From JAPPLB01 sp965218555 (GTDB taxonomy: Bacteria > Acidobacteriota > Terriglobia > Bryobacterales > UBA6623), in NCBI GenBank assembly GCA_965218555.1, contig OZ244625.1, positions 3,410,001 to 3,474,000 of the forward strand: a stretch of DNA of 64,000 bases. Reading direction: 5' to 3'. The notes under the pieces are model-generated. The model was not told the DNA's origin, did no database searches, and saw only the letters and a program-made list of their open reading frames with translations. A program made the translations under genes and the position numbers. This document shows, piece after piece, positions 37,138 through 45,645 of this stretch (within the stretch, counting starts at the first letter, position 1; every line of letters begins with the position of its first letter).

Positions 37138-38013
37138 ATGAGAACCCGCTCCCTCACTGCCTGCTTGCTCCTGAACCTTCTCGTCTCCTGCGGCGGCAGC
37201 CGTCCCGATATCATCATCGGCTCGAAGAACTTCAGTGAAAACGTCCTGCTTGGCGAGATGCTTGCTCAGCACATTGAGGCACGGACCGATCTTAGCGTCG
37301 GCCGACGGTTGAGTCTCGGCGGCACCTTCATCTGCCATCAGGCCATGCTCTCCGGCGACCTGGACATCTATCCCGAATATACCGGCACCGCTTTGGCCGC
37401 GATCCTCGAGAAGCCGGTCATGCAAGACCGTGACGCCGTATTTCAGGAAGTCGACTCGACGTATCGCAGCAAGTTTGCTCTTCAGTGGATGAAGCCTTTG
37501 GGTTTCAACAACACCTACGCGATGGTCGTTCGCGCCGAGGATGCCGAGCGCGACGGACTCCGCACCGTTTCCGACTTCGCCCGGGTCAGCGCCGACCGCA
37601 CGATCGGATTCAGCTTCGAATTCGCCGAGCGGCAGGACGGCTATCAAGGGTTTATCGAAACCTATGAAATGAAGTTCAACAGGGCGCCGAAGACCGTCGA
37701 CCTGGCCCTCATCTACCGGGCTCTTCGCGATGGCGAGATCGATCTCGGAGTCGGCAACTCGACGGATGGATTGATCCAGTCCTTGAATCTGATCATCCTC
37801 GAAGACGACCGCCGCTACTTTCCACCCTATGACGCGGCGGCTGTCGTGCGGCAAGCAGCACTCGACCGGTTTCCCAAGCTACTGGCAGTGGTGAACGAAC
37901 TCGGCGGCCTCTTCAGCGAACCGGACATGCAGAAGGCCAATCTTGACATCGACGGCAACCACCTGCCCGTGGCTCAGGTCGCTGCCGAGCTCCTCGCCGC
38001 AAAAGGTTTATAG
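37138..38013 (+). CDS. glycine betaine/choline-type ABC substrate-binding lipoprotein
   Basis: 291 residues. The ATG at 37138 opens a lipoprotein signal with lipobox LVSC near residue 17; a TTG at 37114 is a weaker start. The binding domain resembles OpuAC/ProX: IIIGSKNFSENVLLGEM, then DIYPEYTGTALAAIL near 80 and LALIYRALRDGEIDLGVGN near 195. Such proteins capture betaine, choline or carnitine for an ABC importer. The matching ATPase and permease genes are not adjacent: the next gene is convergent and unrelated. The orphan protein may serve a transporter elsewhere. Confidence 0.87.
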   Translation: MRTRSLTACLLLNLLVSCGGSRPDIIIGSKNFSENVLLGEMLAQHIEARTDLSVGRRLSLGGTFICHQAMLSGDLDIYPEYTGTALAAILEKPVMQDRDAVFQEVDSTYRSKFALQWMKPLGFNNTYAMVVRAEDAERDGLRTVSDFARVSADRTIGFSFEFAERQDGYQGFIETYEMKFNRAPKTVDLALIYRALRDGEIDLGVGNSTDGLIQSLNLIILEDDRRYFPPYDAAAVVRQAALDRFPKLLAVVNELGGLFSEPDMQKANLDIDGNHLPVAQVAAELLAAKGL

Positions 38014-38025
38014 AAAAGGCGACTC

Positions 38026-39849
38026 TTACTTCGCCGCCCGGCTCATCCCAAGCCGGCGGACAAAGAACGGATACAGCCCCAACGCAAGTCCAAAGAGCAC
38101 GTGGCCAACGAGCATCGTCGGGAACGGTTGGTAGACAACCACCGCACTGCTCAGCAAGGGCCAAAGCCAGCGGAACGCCGCCAGATACCAGACCACGCCG
38201 ATCAACAGCCCCACCCACAATGACCGGACTGGCCTTGCAACGTACAGGATCAGAATCAGCGAAGCGACGACACCCACGACGCCCGACAACAGGACGTGCA
38301 GCGCGGCTCCGCTCACGGAAGCTTGCGAAAAGCCGACGCTGAGGGCGCGCCCCGGGAAGAACGTGGAACCGATCAGGTTGAGAATTGCCCAGGGCCCCTC
38401 GCCCCGGAATGTCGTCGCGAGTATCCAGTAGAGGAGAACGGCGGCACCCGCAACCACTCCCGTTTCGAGACCGGCCAGCAGCAGCCAAAGCCGCGCAACC
38501 GAGAAGCGTTCCCGGGGACGGTCCCTCCGCACGGCTTGTTTGCTCTCCGCCTTGCGGTACGACTCGTCCAGCAGCTCGACCACATGCATCACGCGCTGAC
38601 CGCTGCCGAAGCGCTCCGCGCCGACGCGAAGTTGCAGCATGCATCCGGGGTTGGCCGTCACGATCGTGTCGGCGCCGGTCGTGCCGGCCATCTGCATTTT
38701 CTTCTCGAGCAGCGCCATCGACATCTCGGTGTGCTCGACGTTGTAGACACCGGCGCTGCCACAGCAGATTTCCGATAGCGGCAGTTCGCGGAACTCGAGC
38801 TCAGGGATAGCGGCCAGCATGGCCCGCGGCGGCGTCCGAACCTTCTGACCGTGCAGCAGATGGCACGAATCCTGATAGGTCACTCGCGCGGGGATGGGCG
38901 CAAGCTCGCGATTGAGCTCGATCCCGGCCAGGAACTCCGTCACATCCTTGACTTTGCTCGAAAATGCCTGTGTCCGCTCATGCCACTCGGGGTCGTGCTC
39001 GAACAACTCCGGGTATTCCTTGACAACCGAGCCACAGCCCGCCGCGTTGGTGATAATGGCATCGAAGTTTCCCCTCTCGAACGCTTCGATATTCCGCTTC
39101 GCCTGGCGGCGCCCGATCTCGCGCAGGCCGGCGTGCACCTGCAGCGCCCCGCAACAACCCTGGTCCGGCGGAAGCGTCACCTCGCACCCATTTTTTTGGA
39201 GAACCCGAACCGTCGCTTCATTCATCTGAGCGAACGAGATATTCGCGATGCATCCCGCCAGAAACGCGACCCGGTGGCGCGTCTCTCCTTCCGCCGGGAA
39301 GACCTTGCCGACCTTGTTGAAGAAGAATGGCGTCTCGACCGTAGGGCTCAGCACCTCGATCTCCGCCAAACGTCCGAACAGCTTCAGAATGCCCAGACGC
39401 CGAACGAGCCGCTGCAGGCCACTCTTCTGAAGGACCCACAGCTTGTAGCCGGTGACCTTGAGCAGGAACGGGCTCGTCAGCAAGCGGTCGAAAACGAACC
39501 AACGCAGCAGCCGCTGCCACCACGGCAGCCGTCGATTGGCGTCGATTTGCCCCCGCGCCGCCTCGACCAACTTGCCGTACTGCACGCCGGAAGGACAGGC
39601 CGTTTCGCAGGCCCGGCAGGCCAGGCAGAGATCAATGTGCTCGACATACTCGTCATTGATCGCCAGATTCCCATCGGCGACCTGCACCATTTGGTAAATG
39701 CGCCCGCGCGGCGAGTCCATCTCAAGCCCCAACTCGCGATACGTCGGACAGGCGTTCAAGCACAGACCGCAGTGGACGCAGCGGTCGAGGTCCTGTTGCA
39801 GCGGACGATCGTAGGGCGCGGAAAGGTCTTGGATGGCGGTGTCAGGCAC
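38026..39849 (-). CDS. glycolate oxidase iron-sulfur subunit-like protein fused to a C-terminal membrane domain
   Basis: 607 residues from a GTG start. Two [4Fe-4S] ferredoxin motifs come first (CVHCGLCLNACPTYRELG near residue 22, CLACRACETACPSG near 74). Two CCG domains follow (GCIANISF...QGCCGALQVHAG near 225, and SCHLLHGQ...ICCGSAGVYN near 345), the heterodisulfide-reductase-type arrangement of GlcF. From about residue 445 a second part begins: after a basic linker there are about four transmembrane helices (LWLLLAGLETGVVAGAA, VLLSGVVGVVASLILILYV and others) over ~160 residues. Ordinary GlcF lacks this anchor. GlcD and GlcE are not adjacent. It likely passes electrons from a 2-hydroxyacid oxidation to the membrane. 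Confidence 0.88.
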   Translation of the reverse strand: MPDTAIQDLSAPYDRPLQQDLDRCVHCGLCLNACPTYRELGLEMDSPRGRIYQMVQVADGNLAINDEYVEHIDLCLACRACETACPSGVQYGKLVEAARGQIDANRRLPWWQRLLRWFVFDRLLTSPFLLKVTGYKLWVLQKSGLQRLVRRLGILKLFGRLAEIEVLSPTVETPFFFNKVGKVFPAEGETRHRVAFLAGCIANISFAQMNEATVRVLQKNGCEVTLPPDQGCCGALQVHAGLREIGRRQAKRNIEAFERGNFDAIITNAAGCGSVVKEYPELFEHDPEWHERTQAFSSKVKDVTEFLAGIELNRELAPIPARVTYQDSCHLLHGQKVRTPPRAMLAAIPELEFRELPLSEICCGSAGVYNVEHTEMSMALLEKKMQMAGTTGADTIVTANPGCMLQLRVGAERFGSGQRVMHVVELLDESYRKAESKQAVRRDRPRERFSVARLWLLLAGLETGVVAGAAVLLYWILATTFRGEGPWAILNLIGSTFFPGRALSVGFSQASVSGAALHVLLSGVVGVVASLILILYVARPVRSLWVGLLIGVVWYLAAFRWLWPLLSSAVVVYQPFPTMLVGHVLFGLALGLYPFFVRRLGMSRAAK

Positions 39850-39977
39850 GCGTTCAGGACAAGCTCCTTAGTGTAGTACGAGCACCGTTTTTCGCTTGCA
39901 ATGAGCGGCCTCTTCCGTCATCCTACGGACACGGACACTGCCCCACCCACTATCCACGGAATGTTACGAGGAGCCCC

Positions 39978-40547
39978 ATGACGAAAACCCTGCTTTTGCG
40001 TTTGTTGATCATCGCCGCGCTGGCCTGGGCCTGCGGTCCACAGCCCGCCGCGGAGGAATCCGCCGGAGAGGAATCGTCCTCTTCTTCGGCCGCCGCGGTC
40101 CGAGGCGGTGCTCTGGCGCGCCTGTCAACGTTGGAGGAGAAACTCGTCGGTCTCGCGGAGGCAATCCCGGAAGACAAGTACACCTGGCGCCCCGGCGAAG
40201 GCGTCCGCTCCGTCAGCGAGGCGTTCTTGCACGTGGCCAGCGCCAACTACCGGCTGCCGAACATGATCGGCACGCCGCCCCCAGAGGGCATGGACTTCAC
40301 GGATTACGACAAGTCGACCAGCGACAAGGCCGAGGTTATCGCAGCTCTGAAGGCTTCCTTCGCCCACTACCGCAAAGCTGCTGAAAGCATCTCCGAAGCC
40401 GATCTCGAAAACGCCGTGAAGGTCTTCGGACGCGACAGCACGAACGCCGGCGCCCTGATTACATTCAACGGCCACCTCAGCGAGCATCTCGGCCAGTCCA
40501 TCGCCTATGCTCGCACCAACGGCGTCGTGCCGCCTTGGAACCAATAG
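39978..40547 (+). CDS. DinB family lipoprotein
   Basis: 189 residues. Signal peptide with lipobox AWAC (MTKTLLLRLLIIAALAWAC), then a Ser/Glu/Ala-rich linker and a four-helix DinB-like domain: SVSEAFLHVASANYRLP near residue 78 and FNGHLSEHLGQSIAYAR near 160 supply the histidines of the usual metal triad. DinB-like proteins are metal-dependent thiol transferases or of unknown role; exported versions are common in Acidobacteriota. GAGGAG precedes the ATG. It stands alone. Confidence 0.88.
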   Translation: MTKTLLLRLLIIAALAWACGPQPAAEESAGEESSSSSAAAVRGGALARLSTLEEKLVGLAEAIPEDKYTWRPGEGVRSVSEAFLHVASANYRLPNMIGTPPPEGMDFTDYDKSTSDKAEVIAALKASFAHYRKAAESISEADLENAVKVFGRDSTNAGALITFNGHLSEHLGQSIAYARTNGVVPPWNQ

Positions 40548-40596
40548 GCGCTCTGCCGCATCGTCAAGGCACACCGGCAGGCCGGGATCGGTCCGC

Positions 40597-40869
40597 TACT
40601 GTTGAGGGAATGTTTGCGCGGCTGAGCCAAGCTCATCGCATGTCCGCAGCGTGAAGCCTTCGGCAGCTTGCTTCAGATGCGGTGGCCTCAGGCTGAATAC
40701 AGCGGCTCGGCCTGACCGGCCTTGATCGGCTCGGGTCCGGACTCTCTCCGCATGACTCGGGGCGTGCCGCAATCGAGCAACATCCGACACGCTTCTGAAA
40801 ACGCCAGGATTGCGCCATCCGCAGTCGCCGGCAATGCCGGGATTTGAAAGCACTGATAGCCGTCTTCCC
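40597..40869 (-). pseudogene. remnant of duplicated sialidase-lyase genes
   Basis: Two pieces of the intact operon at 43.1-45.4 kb are joined here. 40791-40869 matches 45154-45232 and encodes a sialidase N-terminal fragment (FQIPALPATADGAILAFSEA). 40597-40787 matches about 43131-43316 and encodes the lyase C-terminal tail (LLDCGTPRVM, then IKAGQAEPLYSA) plus its downstream flank. Between the two halves about 1.8 kb present in the intact locus is missing. The joint lies at a short shared ATCCG-like sequence. It is not expected to make a functional protein. Confidence 0.75.
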
Positions 40870-41005
40870 AAATCCTATGGAAAGAAGGGATTGGCGTACT
40901 CAAAGTCTAGAGACGCACTAGCGATCCTTCAGCAGCGTGGCCGGAAGACGGAGTCGGTACCGACCCCTTCGGACGGACCTTCAAGAATGTAGACCCAGCG
41001 CCCTC

Positions 41006-42702
41006 CTACGCCGCATACATCGTCGTGCCGCCGACGACGGTGCGCACGACCCGGATCTCCTTGATGCGGTCAGGGTCCACTTCGTGCGGGTCCTCGGCAA
41101 TGATCACGAAGTCGGCGAGCTTGCAGGCGGTGATCGACCCCTTCAGATCCTCTTCGAAGGAGGCGTAGGCGCCGTGGATCGTGCAGATGCGCATAGCCTC
41201 GTCGACGCTGATGCGCTGGTTGGGTCCCCAGACACGGCCGTCGAAGTCCTTCCGCGTGACCATGCTCTGTATCGCCATCAGGGGTTCGTAAGGCCCAGGC
41301 GTGTAGTCGGAAGCCGGCGCCACCGGGATGCCGTAGTCCAGGAAGGAACGGTGCGCGAACATCCACCGCATCTTTTCGGGTCCATACTCCACCCACTTGT
41401 TCCCGTGGTAGTGGACGTAAGTGTAGAAAGGCGTCGGAATCACGCCGAGATCCTTGATACGCCGGAGCAGGTCGGGGTTGACCAGCGAGCAATGCTCGAT
41501 GCGGTGACGCGGGTCGGGACGCGGCCACATCCGCTGCACGCGTTCGTAGGCCTTCAACACCATGTCGATCGTGACGTCGCCGTTGGCATGGATGCCGACC
41601 TGCCATCCGTTGCTGTGCGCGTCCTCGGTCACCTCGTGTATCTCTTCCTGCGTCATCGTGAGGATGCCGTAGTCGTTTGGGCGGCCGACGAAGGGCGTGC
41701 TCATCCGCATCGTGCGTTCCGAAGCCGAGCCGTCGGCCCCGTACTTGACGGCACCGATACGAAGCCAATGGTCGCCAAAACCGGTCCGGACGCCCGATCT
41801 CCGGAGGTTCTGATACAGCGCCGAATGCGGAAACAGGTACATCCGGAAACGCAACTCGCCCGCGTTGTAGGCGTCCTGGTAGGCGATCAGGTCGTCGGTC
41901 CCCGCGCCGGTTTGATGGACGGATGTCAGGCCCGACCGGGTCATGATCTCCGAGATCAGTCGTACGCCCGCTTGCCGTTGCTCGCGCGTGGACCCCGACG
42001 GAATCAGCTCCGAGAAGACCTCTCTCGCGTGCTCAGCGACCTTGCCGGTCAGCTCGCCGTTCTCGCGATAGAACTTCCCGCCCTCTGGATCGGGCGTGTC
42101 CGCATGGACTCCGGCCAGCTCGAACGCCCGGCTGTTGTACACGGCCGTGTGTCCGCCCCGATGCCGGACCATGACCGGGTGGCGCGGGACGGCCTCGTCC
42201 AGGTCCGTCCGATGGAGCGGGCGGTCTTCGCGCAGCTTCGTGTCGTCGTATTTGAATCCGATCACCCATTCGTCGTCCGGCGTGATGGATGCCCGGTCGC
42301 GAAGCGCCTCTTTGATCTCGGCGACGGAACGCAGGTCGGCGTTGACGTTCACCAGCTCGGACACCCCGGCTCCGGACGGGTGCGAGTGCGCGTCGATGAA
42401 ACCCGGTGTCACGACCATTCCTTCGGCGTCGATGACCTCGGTCTCCGGTGTCGCCAGGGCCGGACGTCGTCGCTCGACCCGACAGCGACAAAGCGGCCGT
42501 TCTTCACCGCCAACGCCTCGGCGCGTGGGACCCGCTCGTCCACGGTAAAGATCCGTCCGTTGATGAGGACAAGATCGGGACCGGCGGAAACGCCCGGCTC
42601 CTGGAGAGGAATCGTCTGGGCCGGGGCCGGCGGCAGACCCAGGCCGAGCGCGGCCGTCGCGGCAGCCCCTGATTGGATGAATTCTCGTCGTGAAAGCGCC
42701 AT
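41006..42702 (-). pseudogene. YtcJ-like amidohydrolase with a frameshift
   Basis: From 42702 the frame encodes a Tat leader (LSRREFIQSGAAATAALGLG) and the start of an amidohydrolase (DLVLINGRIFTVDERVPRA, FVAVGSSDDV). At about 42459-42462 a single G appears lost from a GG run, and the rest of the protein continues in the next frame (ALATPETEVIDAEGMVVTPG). All metal motifs remain downstream: DAHSHPSG, GIHANGD, RIEHCSL and PASDYTP. Apart from this one base the gene looks healthy, so it is either newly broken or a sequencing slip. It lies inside the decayed copy of the tandem duplication (between the fragments at 42831-43128 and 40597-40869) and has no counterpart in the intact copy. Confidence 0.75.
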
Positions 42703-42830
42703 AGCAACCTCCCTGCGGACAATCCGGACTGCTTCGGAGTGAGCGGTGGACGTCCCCTGGCTTCGACACTGGTCAAAAACGTGGGGACGATCCTATAAAG
42801 GGAATTATATGCCTGGCTCAACCAAAGCAG

Positions 42831-43128
42831 GCTTTGTTCAAACCGTCACCTCGACGATTCACGGTCTCTCACGAAACAACCTGCCCGAGGGGTAGGAGTC
42901 GTACTCCACACGAACTTCGCATCCCTCGATCGTAATTCCCCCGGTCAGGCCGGCGGGCCGCCCGTCGAGTGAGACTTCGAGCAAGTTCTGTCCCTTGACC
43001 GGCCGAACTTGCTCCAGATGATACTCGAGCTTCTGCCCTTGATAAGCAGCGACGCGCCACGGGAATTCACGCAGACAGGTCTCTTCGCTCAGCGACTCGC
43101 CGTTGAGAAACACGCCCAAGCGGTCGGC
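42831..43128 (-). repeat. duplicated fragment: glycosidase-like C-terminus plus start of sialidase gene (copy 2)
   Basis: About 298 bases nearly identical to 45349-45645. On the minus strand it encodes the last ~85 residues of the TIM-barrel protein at 45385-46950 (GVFLNGESLSEETCL, then SLDGRPAGLTGGITIEG), the intergenic GAGGTGACGG ribosome-binding site, and the TTG start of the sialidase, which here is interrupted after a few codons. It joins directly at 43128/43129 to the 3' flank of the intact lyase gene, as expected at a tandem-duplication junction. Confidence 0.8.
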
Positions 43129-43217
43129 TCTGTTGAGGGAATGTTTGCGCGGCTGAGCAGGCTCACCGCATGTCCGCAGCGTGAAGCCTTCGGCAGCTTG
43201 CTTCAGATGCGGTGGCC

Positions 43218-44219
43218 TCAGGCTGAATACAGCGGCTCGGCCTGTCCGGCCTTGATCGGCTCGGGTGCGGACTCTCCCTGCATGACTCGGGGCGTGCCAC
43301 AATCGAGCAACATCCGCCGCGCACGCTCACGGAACTTATCGCGGACATCGCGGGTCGGCGGCCGGCAACGGCTGGAAGCAAGGCCGACAAGCTCCATGCA
43401 GAGCTTGTCGAGGTAGCCGTCTCCGCTCGTGTACTGTTCCATCTCGCTCCAGAGCCGATAGAAAGGCATGGCCACGCACATCAGCTCTCGCTGAGCCTCC
43501 TCATATCGGCGATCTTGCAACATCTCCCAGAGTTTCACTCCCCACTCGGGCCAGTGGTTGCAGATATGGACCTCGATGGCTCGCGCCCCTAGCATGTGAC
43601 TCGTCACAAAACGTAACTGGTTGTCGATGATACTCAGCCGATCAGAAAATGACGCCACCACCTGCTCGAACTCTATGAAGCCGCTGTCGGGCGTCGCCCA
43701 CTTCAGTCCGACAACGTTGGGGAGCTCGACAAGCCGCTCCGCCAACGACGCCGATACGCCGGTGCTCGTCCAGTAGGTGTTGTAGACGATGATGCCGACC
43801 TCGGCCGCGCCGGAGGCGGCCCGCGCATACTCCAAAAAGTCATCCTCGGTGTGCTTGAAGTAAAACGGCGGCGAGACCTGGATGTACTCCGCACCGCACC
43901 GCTGGGCGGCCTTGGCAAGCTGAACCAGTTCGCTGGTGCTGGTGGTCATCGCGCCCATGACGACGGGCACCCTTCGCGCGGCCTGCTCGACCACCGCCTC
44001 AGTCGCCGCTATTCGCTCGTCGAAGCTCATGGTCGAGAAGTCCCCGGCCGCGCCCGCCACGAGCAAAACACCCGTCCCGGTCTGAATGCCGCCGTCGATC
44101 ACGAAATCGACATGTTTCCTCATTGCCGGCAGGTCGACCGTCAGATCGCCGTCCCGGAACAGCGTCGGAATGGTGACGTAACAGCCGCAGAGCCACCGTC
44201 GTGCTTTCTCTCGATCCAT
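43218..44219 (-). CDS. dihydrodipicolinate synthase/N-acetylneuraminate lyase family protein
   Basis: 333 residues. A class I aldolase TIM barrel of the DapA/NanA family. The active-site tyrosine is in VYNTYWTSTG near residue 148 and the Schiff-base lysine in GLKWATPD near 176; the N-terminal loop GAAGDFSTMSFDERI replaces the usual GTTGE form. The gene follows the sialidase by 9 bases in one operon, so splitting free sialic acid or a related 2-keto-3-deoxy sugar is a reasonable role. The last ~32 residues (LLDCGTPRVM...AEPLYSA) are unusual and recur in the remnant at 40.6-40.8 kb. Confidence 0.88.
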   Translation of the reverse strand: MDREKARRWLCGCYVTIPTLFRDGDLTVDLPAMRKHVDFVIDGGIQTGTGVLLVAGAAGDFSTMSFDERIAATEAVVEQAARRVPVVMGAMTTSTSELVQLAKAAQRCGAEYIQVSPPFYFKHTEDDFLEYARAASGAAEVGIIVYNTYWTSTGVSASLAERLVELPNVVGLKWATPDSGFIEFEQVVASFSDRLSIIDNQLRFVTSHMLGARAIEVHICNHWPEWGVKLWEMLQDRRYEEAQRELMCVAMPFYRLWSEMEQYTSGDGYLDKLCMELVGLASSRCRPPTRDVRDKFRERARRMLLDCGTPRVMQGESAPEPIKAGQAEPLYSA

Positions 44220-44228
44220 CGTGGGGGG

Positions 44229-45359
44229 CTAAAGTCCGTCCTTTCCGTCGGTCAGCCACTCCAAGCTGAACCGGGCCATCGCGATCTGTGAATAGCTGTC
44301 GGCCTCGTAAAGGCACAGGATCGTCATATCGGGTGCGATCGCCAGATCCGAATAGGCCGCCGAGCCCGCGTGGAGCACTTTCGCGACGGGGAACGTTTCG
44401 CATTCGTCGTAGCTCATGCGCACGGTGAGCTGCGCCCGCTCGGTGGGGCTCGAAGGATGAGCCAGCAGCACCCGGTTTTTCCCGTGGAGCTCCGCTCTCG
44501 TAAATCGAACAACGCTTCCCTGCACCGATGGTTCCGGCATGTCCTGGTTGAACCGGACGTCAGACCAGGTTTGCCCTCCGTCCTCGCTCCAGGCATAGGC
44601 GCGCCTGCGCTTTTGCTGCCGGCTGCGCATGTTCATATAGATTCTGCCGGCGGCGGTTTCCACCGACATCGATTCGTCGGAGAGGTCGCTTTCGAGCGGA
44701 GCGCTCCGTTGCCAGGTTGCCCCATGATCGTCGCTGTACATGGCGTAAGAGAACTGGACTTTGCCCCAGCTTGCCGGCCGCCACGTGCGTGGTCCAGGCG
44801 AGGTGTCGCCCCAGCTTGAAATCAGCAGTCTTCCCGACGAGAGTTGAATCCCATGTCCGGGACCGGCCCCGAGATAGCTCCAATTCGGATCGACAACCTG
44901 ATCGGTGATTTCGCGGGGCTCGCTCCAGGTCGAGCCGTTGTCTCGGCTCTTGGAGACAAACACTCGCTGATTGTTCTTGCAAAACACAAGAACTACATCC
45001 CCGGTTTCGCGATCCAAAACCGGAGCGGGCTGATTGACCGACAGGTCACCATCGTCAAAAAGCACTTCGAGAGGTCCCCAAGTCCGTCCTCCATCCCGGC
45101 TGCGCTTGAGAACCAAGTCGATGTCAGCATCGTCCCGGCAGCTATCCCGACGCGCTTCTGAAAACGCCAGGATCGTGCCATCCGCAGCCGCCAGCAATGC
45201 CGGGATTCGAAAGCAATGATAGTCGTCTTCCCCCGCCGAGAAGACGGTCAACCTCTCGACATCGGCAGGGACCTCGACGCGAGCATCCTCTCCCGCAGGC
45301 GGCTCACAAGCGACACACACCGCGACGGCCATCAAGACGGCTACGGCGGCTTTGTTCAA
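44229..45359 (-). CDS. exo-alpha-sialidase (BNR/Asp-box) lipoprotein
   Basis: 376 residues from a TTG at 45359, chosen because GAGGTG lies 5 bases upstream and it opens a lipoprotein signal (NKAAVAVLMAVAVCVAC). An upstream ATG at 45419 would overlap the previous gene. The six-bladed sialidase fold is shown by the FRIPALL motif near residue 48, with the substrate-binding arginine, and by four Asp boxes: SRDGGRTWGP, SRDNGSTWSE, SDDHGATWQR and SEDGGQTWSD. It removes terminal sialic acids or similar residues from glycans at the cell surface. The gene sits between a glycosidase-like protein and a NanA-type lyase, a plausible scavenging chain. Confidence 0.92.
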   Translation of the reverse strand: MNKAAVAVLMAVAVCVACEPPAGEDARVEVPADVERLTVFSAGEDDYHCFRIPALLAAADGTILAFSEARRDSCRDDADIDLVLKRSRDGGRTWGPLEVLFDDGDLSVNQPAPVLDRETGDVVLVFCKNNQRVFVSKSRDNGSTWSEPREITDQVVDPNWSYLGAGPGHGIQLSSGRLLISSWGDTSPGPRTWRPASWGKVQFSYAMYSDDHGATWQRSAPLESDLSDESMSVETAAGRIYMNMRSRQQKRRRAYAWSEDGGQTWSDVRFNQDMPEPSVQGSVVRFTRAELHGKNRVLLAHPSSPTERAQLTVRMSYDECETFPVAKVLHAGSAAYSDLAIAPDMTILCLYEADSYSQIAMARFSLEWLTDGKDGL

Positions 45360-45645
45360 ACCGTCACCTCTACGATGCACCGTCTCACGAAACAACCTGC
45401 CCCGAGGGGTAGGAGCCATACTCCACGCGGACTTCGCATCCCTCGATCGTAATTCCCCCGGTCAGGCCGGTGGGCCGCCCGTCGAGCGAGACTTCGAGCA
45501 AGTTCTGTCCCTTGACCGGCCGAACTTGCTCCAGATGATACTCGATCTTCTGCCCTTGATAAGGAGCGGCGCGCCACGAGAAGTCACGCAGACAGGTCTC
45601 TTCGCTCAGCGACTCGCCGTTCAGAAACACGCCCAAGCGGTCGGC
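45349..45645 (-). repeat. duplicated segment, copy 1 (in the intact operon)
   Basis: Source-like copy of the 298-base repeat at 42831-43128. It covers the end of the TIM-barrel gene and the start of the sialidase. The two copies differ by scattered substitutions, roughly one in ten to fifteen bases by eye, so the duplication is not very recent. Confidence 0.8.

Noticed and set aside
40937..42742. 601-residue frame antisense to the amidohydrolase
   Set aside because: It is longer than either amidohydrolase frame because that gene carries a frameshift, but its translation has no domain, while the minus strand shows all YtcJ motifs.
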